Shown here: positions 59,781 through 64,000 of the stretch, piece by piece
How positions within the stretch are numbered: position 1 is the stretch's first letter
Layout: the number at the start of each line of letters is the position of its first letter
Origin: Patescibacteria group bacterium
Lineage (GTDB): Bacteria; Patescibacteriota; Microgenomatia; UBA1406; GWC2-37-13
NCBI GenBank assembly: GCA_023381015.1
Contig: JAMCTE010000012.1
Span: forward strand, 40,760-104,759
Direction: 5' to 3'
Length of the DNA stretch: 64,000 bases
Program-made: the position numbers and the translations under genes
The notes under the pieces: model-generated
What the model was told of the DNA's origin: nothing
The model's input: the letters and a program-made list of their open reading frames with translations, nothing else
Database searches by the model: none

Positions 59781-59792
59781 CTTTATAACTTG
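59781..59792. repeat. Right inverted repeat flanking the S23-type gene
   Basis: CTTTATAACTTG, complementary to 59396-59407 and to the 12-mer at 30411-30422. Confidence 0.6.
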
Positions 59793-59879
59793 AAACTATT
59801 TTAGTCGAGGGACTATATACTACAAAAGAGGTCTTTTAGGTGGTAGAATAGACTTTAAATTAGGAATATGGGTTTTTCT

Positions 59880-59965
59880 GGGTGAGTGCTGGAATGGCAT
59901 ACAGGTTAGTCTCAAAAACTAATGGTCGCAAGGCCGTGAGGGTTCGACTCCCTCCTCACCCACCA
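59880..59965 (+). tRNA. tRNA-Leu (anticodon CAA), CCA encoded
   Basis: Acceptor GGGTGAG (59880-59886) pairs with CTCACCC (59955-59961). A D arm is CTGG..CAG-like, the anticodon stem is TTAGT/ACTAA with loop CTCAAAA and anticodon CAA, there is a long variable arm (TGGTCGCAAGGCCG), and the T arm is GAGGGTTCGACTCCCTC. Discriminator A and CCA are encoded. It reads UUG codons. A possible promoter TTGAAA (59790-59795), 18 nt, TATATA lies upstream. Confidence 0.93.
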
Positions 59966-60011
59966 GGTACCATCCGGTACCTGGTTGGAAGGTGCAGTAT
60001 TGTACCTTCCA
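59963..60011 (+). other. Two perfect hairpins directly after tRNA-Leu
   Basis: CCAGGTACC-ATCC-GGTACCTGG (59963-59984) begins with the CCA of the tRNA. It is followed at once by TGGAAGGT-10 nt-ACCTTCCA (59986-60011). Neither is followed by a run of T. They may mark the 3' end for processing or ending of the tRNA transcript. Confidence 0.6.
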
Positions 60012-60019
60012 CTTGAACT

Positions 60020-60316
60020 ATGGTTGAACCTGGAGGAAAACGGATTTATCATCTAGGAGTATCCGCACCCGTCCAAACGGTTGAGATCTCCAAAAAATCT
60101 TTCCTGGCGGTATTTTCGCATCCTAATACCGGCTGCCTGGCACCCGACGTTCCGGAAAAAATCAGGAGTAAAAATATGGCGAGATATGAGGAAATATCCA
60201 TAAATACTTCAGGAAAGGACGGCGAAGAAGCTGAAAAAAATGCCAAATCAAAAAAACGCTTCTGCCAAAATTGTCAAACGGAGCTTGAATTTTCTTACCT
60301 AGTTGATCTTAAATGA
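60020..60316 (+). CDS. Possible small protein with C-terminal C-x2-C
   Basis: 98 codons from ATG 60020, or about 46 from an ATG near 60177. The first half shows no conserved feature. The second half is charged and ends with KKRFCQNCQTELEFSYLVDL, a potential zinc knuckle half-site. It is convergent with guaA, ending 4 bp from its stop. No family is recognised and coding is uncertain. Confidence 0.3.
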   Translation: MVEPGGKRIYHLGVSAPVQTVEISKKSFLAVFSHPNTGCLAPDVPEKIRSKNMARYEEISINTSGKDGEEAEKNAKSKKRFCQNCQTELEFSYLVDLK

Positions 60317-60320
60317 TCCA

Positions 60321-61880
60321 TTACTCCCACTCCATCGTCCCCGGAGGCTTGGTGGTGATGTCATAAACAACCCTGACAACCTCAAATACCTCGGTAGTGA
60401 TCCTCTCGGAGATTCTCTGCAAGACCTCATAAGGCAACCTCGACCAATCGGCTGTCATCGTGTCTTTAGATTCGATGGCGCGGATGGCGATGGTTTCTCC
60501 ATACTTCCTTTCGTCTCCGACGACGCCCGTAGTCTTTATTCCGGTAAAAATCGCAAAAGCCATCCAGGTTTTCTCGTATAGGCCGGCCTTTTTTATCTCT
60601 TCAACGACAATCGTGTCGGATCTTTTCAAAATATCCAACTTTTTTTCCGTTACCTCGCCGATGACGCGGACAGCCAAACCAGGACCCGGAAAAACATGGC
60701 GGTAAATAATCTCTTCTGGGAACTTCAACTGCTTGGCTATTTCCCTCACTTCGTCCTTATACAACGTCCTCAAGGGCTCGATTATTTTGAAACCGTGTTT
60801 TTCCGGCAAGCCTCCGACGTTGTGATGGGTTTTGATTTTGTGTGAATGTTTCGTCCCCTGGCTTTCGATAACATCCGGATAGATTGTTCCTTGAATTAAA
60901 ATTTTTTGTTTACCCTGAGTTCTTCGACTACGCTCAGGATAAACGAATCGAAGGGCTTCCCTTTCGAAAACCCTGATGAAAGTTTCTCCTATCCTTTTCC
61001 TTTTTTCTTCGGGATCAATTACACCTTTCAGCGCCTTTAAAAAATCTTTTTTGGCGTCGACAACCGAGAGTGGCAACTTCAATTTATTTTTAAGATTATT
61101 CCTAACCTCCTCGGTCTCACCTTTTCTCATCAACCCGGTGTCAACATAGAAACAAGACAGATTCTTGCCGATCACTTCATGAGTCAGATAAGCCGCCAGG
61201 GTCGAATCAATTCCGCCAGATAAGGCACAAACGGCTTTTTTTGTGCCGATGTTGATTTGAAGATAGTCTTTTATTTCAGCGATCTTCTCTTGACCGACCT
61301 TCTGGTTTTCCCGGCAGATCTTAAAAAGGAAGTTTCGTAAAATATCTAAGCCATATTGAGTGTGATAGACTTCGGGATGAAACATGACGGCATAAATTTT
61401 TTTGGTTTCGTCGGCGAAAGCGGCGTGTTTGACCGTATCTGTTGAGCCGACGTTCATCATGCCTTTGGGCAGAACTACCACCTGGTCAAAATGACTCATC
61501 CAGACGGTGAAACGATTTTTATTTTTCTCCCAACCGGAAAACAGCAAACAATCCTTTTTTAAAGTAAAGTTGGTCCGGCCGTACTCTTTTCTTTTTCCCG
61601 AGGATACTTGGCCACCCAACACTTGACCGATTACCTCCAAACCATAGCAGATGCCAAGAACCGGTATTCCCAAGCCAAAAACTCTTTTGTCGACTAATAG
61701 CGCCTTCCTGCCGTAGACCGAGGCCGGTCCGCCAGACAAGATGATCCCTTTCGGCCGGCTTTTTTTTATCGCGGCTAGGGCATGTTGCGGCAGGACGATT
61801 TCTATGCCGACACCCAAATCCCTGATGCGACGGCCGATCAAATGGGTCGTTTGTGAACCAAAATCTATAATGGTTATCAT
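60321..61880 (-). CDS. guaA: GMP synthase (glutamine-hydrolysing)
   Basis: 519 residues. Glutaminase domain with Cys78 in LGICYGLEV and the His/Glu in MFHPEVYH, ATP-pyrophosphatase loop ALSGGIDSTLAAYL, and the C-terminal dimerisation domain with EIIYRHVFPGPGLAVRV. Converts XMP to GMP. Around residues 313-325 it contains an extra piece, VYPERSRRTQG, coded by a palindromic repeat and absent from other GuaA proteins that I know. Its start overlaps the PRTase gene by 4 bp. Confidence 0.93.
   Translation of the reverse strand: MITIIDFGSQTTHLIGRRIRDLGVGIEIVLPQHALAAIKKSRPKGIILSGGPASVYGRKALLVDKRVFGLGIPVLGICYGLEVIGQVLGGQVSSGKRKEYGRTNFTLKKDCLLFSGWEKNKNRFTVWMSHFDQVVVLPKGMMNVGSTDTVKHAAFADETKKIYAVMFHPEVYHTQYGLDILRNFLFKICRENQKVGQEKIAEIKDYLQINIGTKKAVCALSGGIDSTLAAYLTHEVIGKNLSCFYVDTGLMRKGETEEVRNNLKNKLKLPLSVVDAKKDFLKALKGVIDPEEKRKRIGETFIRVFEREALRFVYPERSRRTQGKQKILIQGTIYPDVIESQGTKHSHKIKTHHNVGGLPEKHGFKIIEPLRTLYKDEVREIAKQLKFPEEIIYRHVFPGPGLAVRVIGEVTEKKLDILKRSDTIVVEEIKKAGLYEKTWMAFAIFTGIKTTGVVGDERKYGETIAIRAIESKDTMTADWSRLPYEVLQRISERITTEVFEVVRVVYDITTKPPGTMEWE
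60914..60938. repeat. Palindromic repeat inserted in frame within guaA
   Basis: CCTGAG-13 nt-CTCAGG, including CTGAGCGTAGTCGAAG on the minus strand, a short dispersed element known from many bacterial genomes that translates as P-E-R-S-R-R. It lies in guaA just before the conserved Q-G-T-I-Y-P-D. Confidence 0.7.
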
Positions 61881-62530
61881 CGCAAATTTTCTACTTTAAA
61901 AAATAAATCTACCTCTTTTTCTGGCAATCCGATTTTTTTTAAACGGAGTCTGGCGTCACTGGCGGTCATGCCGTTATTCAGCCACTTTTTTGCCAAACCG
62001 ACAATCCCTTCTCTTCTCTCGTGGGGAAAGATGATCCATGACGGCGTCTCAAAACCATAAAAATCCGGCACGAATTTGGAGTGGGGTTTGTGGAAAAGGG
62101 TCGCCGTTTTGACGCTTTTTACGTTATAAAAATCAAGATATTTGAGCGACCAGATCAAACTTTGTCCGGTGTCGTCGACGTCGTCGAAAAACAGGACTCT
62201 TTTTTTATCAAGAGCGACCGTCAAGGGCAGCTCGAGTCGCGGCTTTGACAAAATTTTTCCCGGCTCGACGTCGTCGTATAAAGAAAGCTTAAAACTGTGA
62301 ATTTCATCGATATTCAAGATGTCCGCCATCGTTCTTGACCAAGTCCAACCGCCTTTGGCCAAGGTAATCAGGCAGTCAAACTTCAAATCGCTTTCCAGAA
62401 TCTCGGCGCCCAAATTAAGATATAACTCGCCCATCTCCTCCCAAGTCGGAGCAATATAGCTCCAAGTCTCGTCCTTGAACTTGGTGACTTTGAAATCTAT
62501 TTTGAACGGCTTATATGAAATATTGGTCAT
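61877..62530 (-). CDS. Purine phosphoribosyltransferase, Gpt/HprT-like
   Basis: 217 residues. The PRPP loop is VLFFDDVDDTGQSL (112-125), preceded by LITLAKGGWTWSRTMAD, the pyrophosphate loop of xanthine/hypoxanthine-guanine PRTases. The C-terminal 40 residues form an extra helical segment (GMTASDARLRLKKIG). It would salvage xanthine, hypoxanthine or guanine to nucleotides. Placed between guaB and guaA and translated together with guaA, it makes a salvage-plus-conversion unit for GMP. Confidence 0.85.
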   Translation of the reverse strand: MTNISYKPFKIDFKVTKFKDETWSYIAPTWEEMGELYLNLGAEILESDLKFDCLITLAKGGWTWSRTMADILNIDEIHSFKLSLYDDVEPGKILSKPRLELPLTVALDKKRVLFFDDVDDTGQSLIWSLKYLDFYNVKSVKTATLFHKPHSKFVPDFYGFETPSWIIFPHERREGIVGLAKKWLNNGMTASDARLRLKKIGLPEKEVDLFFKVENLR

Positions 62531-62574
62531 AATAAAAAAATTGTCCCAAAATTTTTGGTCTTGTCAAATGGTTT

Positions 62575-64000
62575 TTACAACTCGGCGACGTTATGGCTTT
62601 TACTTTCCCTGAAACCCGCTTCGGTGATTTTGACGAAGACGGCGTTTTTCCAAAGCTGGGGAATCGTTTTGGCATTACAGTAGCTCATCCCGCTTTTTAA
62701 TGCCCCGGTCAGTTGATAAACGACGTCGGAAACGTGGCCTTTGTAAGGCACCATTGCCTCGACGCCTTCGGGAACGATGGTATTCAACTGTTGCTCGGTG
62801 GTATTTTCCAGCTCGATCTTCCGGTCGGCTGTCGCCAAAAACGATGCGCTGCCGCGGTGTACCTTGAATTTCATTCCCTTTCTCATGATGATCCCGCCCG
62901 GCGACTCATCGGTACCGGCAAACCAACCGGCCAACATGCAGGTCGAAGCACCGGCTGCCAAAGCTTTAGTCATATCTCCCGGATAGTTGGTTCCTCCGTC
63001 GGCGATGACGGGGACGCCTTTCTTCTTCGCGACAACAGCACATTCCGATACCGCGGTAAACTGCGGGACGCCGACTCCGGCGACGATTCTCGTCGTACAC
63101 AAACCGCCGGGACCGATACCGACTTTGACGGCATCAACTCCCATGGCAATCAAATCCTTGACGCCCTCGGCTGTCGCCACGTTACCTCCGATCAAATCGA
63201 CGTTCTTAAATTTTTGACGGAGGCTTTTTATGGCTCTCAAAGCGACGTCGTTGTGACCGTGGGCAACGTCGACGACGATGACATCGCAGCCAGCGGCAAT
63301 TAAAGCTTCTGCTCGTTCGATATAGTCTTTGACGACGCCGACAGCCGCTCCAACCAGATAACGGCCATGGTTGTCTTTGGTTGAATATGGGAATTTTTCA
63401 TAGTTATGGATTGCCCTAGCAGTGATTAAACCTTTCAAATTCCCTTCCCGATCGATCAAAGGCAGTTTTTCGACCTTTTTATCGCTGAATATTTTTTTGG
63501 CGTCGCTTATCTTTATGCCGATTTTCGCCGTAATCAAACTTTTCAAAGGCGTCATCATCTCCCCCACCTGGGAATCCATATTTTCCTCAAACGAATAGTC
63601 CCTTCTGCTTAAGATACCCAAAAGCTTGTTTTTGACGTCGACTACCAAAAATCCGTCAACGCCGTTTTTCTTGGCTTTGTTGACAACCTTTTTTAGAGGA
63701 GTCTCGGGAGTAATGGTATAAGGGTTGCCCAAAATAAAGCCTTCGTTCCTCTTGACTTTCTTGACCTGTTCGACCTCCTCTTCGATAGTCATGAAACGAT
63801 GGATGATGCCGATACCGCCTTCCCTAGCCAAGGCGATCGCCATGTCCGCCTCGGTCACCGTATCCATATTGGCCGATATGAAAGGAATGTTGATGGAAAT
63901 GTGGCGCGTCAACTTGGTCTTCGTCGACACGTCGGCCCGGTGATCGACATAAGATCTTTGCGGAACTAGTAAAACATCGTCATAAGTCAAACCCTCATTT
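62575..64000 (-). CDS. guaB: IMP dehydrogenase (5' end beyond the window)
   Basis: At least 474 residues; the frame stays open to the window edge (N-E-G-L-T-Y-D-D-V), so the true start is outside, and the TTG at 63990 is not needed. Catalytic Cys in VGIGPGGLCTTRIVAG (usually G-S-I-C), phosphate site IADGGTNYPGDMTKAL and the flap ending near EGVEAMVPYKG. Two CBS domains lie at about 90-205 (counted from the TTG). Oxidises IMP to XMP with NAD, the substrate for GuaA downstream. Confidence 0.93.
   Translation of the reverse strand, partial: NEGLTYDDVLLVPQRSYVDHRADVSTKTKLTRHISINIPFISANMDTVTEADMAIALAREGGIGIIHRFMTIEEEVEQVKKVKRNEGFILGNPYTITPETPLKKVVNKAKKNGVDGFLVVDVKNKLLGILSRRDYSFEENMDSQVGEMMTPLKSLITAKIGIKISDAKKIFSDKKVEKLPLIDREGNLKGLITARAIHNYEKFPYSTKDNHGRYLVGAAVGVVKDYIERAEALIAAGCDVIVVDVAHGHNDVALRAIKSLRQKFKNVDLIGGNVATAEGVKDLIAMGVDAVKVGIGPGGLCTTRIVAGVGVPQFTAVSECAVVAKKKGVPVIADGGTNYPGDMTKALAAGASTCMLAGWFAGTDESPGGIIMRKGMKFKVHRGSASFLATADRKIELENTTEQQLNTIVPEGVEAMVPYKGHVSDVVYQLTGALKSGMSYCNAKTIPQLWKNAVFVKITEAGFRESKSHNVAEL

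Noticed and set aside
62713..63303. 196-codon plus-strand frame
   Set aside because: Shadow of guaB, caused by the GTCG-rich codon pattern.

Overview
The window looks like part of a small, compact bacterial genome of the candidate phyla radiation (Patescibacteria, probably Microgenomates-like). This is inferred from the gene set: a VirB4/PrgI/VirB6/M23 secretion cluster of the kind seen in that group, YebC, a DksA/TraR protein, a four-helix-bundle (S23-type) protein, several GT39-type membrane glycosyltransferases, Ddl and MurF, very short spacers, many overlapping gene ends, and many start codons lying 6-9 nt after a TATAAT-like box. TGA is used as a normal stop. No rRNA, CRISPR array, phage or transposase was seen.

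Layout. 1-10,110: end of a metal P-type ATPase, a SufS-like desulfurase, a membrane DsbA-like protein, a six-gene type IV secretion-like operon, then a nucleotidyltransferase-WYL-zinc finger protein facing an Xre regulator, a PLD protein and the truncated tail of an unknown gene. That truncation falls where base texture changes, so a recombination or assembly junction near 10.1 kb is likely. 10.1-13.65 kb: inositol-phosphatase family protein, class III aminotransferase, and a DNA glycosylase/radical SAM pair behind a promoter carrying a GAAC-N4-GTTC SOS-type box. 13.85-19.26 kb: ketopantoate reductase family protein, a frameshifted secreted protein, and a three-gene flavin electron-transfer module (FMN-binding protein, ApbE, RnfD/NqrB-like domain fused to a ferredoxin-reductase domain). 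19-28 kb: glycosyltransferase, DsbA-like protein, Ddl, MurF, aminotransferase, polysaccharide deacetylase, ABC exporter. 27.93-28.86 kb: about 930 bp without a gene, rich in hairpins. 28.9-42.2 kb: YebC, TPR protein, Kef-type antiporter, DksA/TraR, Lgt-like protein, sugar-transfer enzymes, HAD, CBS and M29 peptidase genes.

42.2-59.3 kb holds a long one-directional pyrimidine cluster in the order pyrB-carA-carB-methyltransferase-frdA-frdB-pyrC-aspA-pyrE-pyrE-pyrE-SGNH-pyrF-PRTase-like. It lacks any recognisable pyrD. In its place are a fumarate reductase/succinate dehydrogenase-like flavoprotein and an iron-sulfur subunit split by a -1 frameshift at an A-AAA-AAC heptamer, together with an aspartase that could supply fumarate and ammonia. 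In front of pyrB there is a promoter, a 10-codon leader frame and a rho-independent terminator, which is an attenuator layout. 59.4-64 kb: S23-type protein between inverted repeats, tRNA-Leu(CAA) followed by two perfect hairpins, guaA (with an in-frame palindromic repeat insertion), a purine PRTase and guaB running off the end.

Working together, the right half supplies UMP synthesis, the last GMP steps, peptidoglycan precursors and envelope glycosylation. The left part is accessory (secretion, redox, toxin-like).
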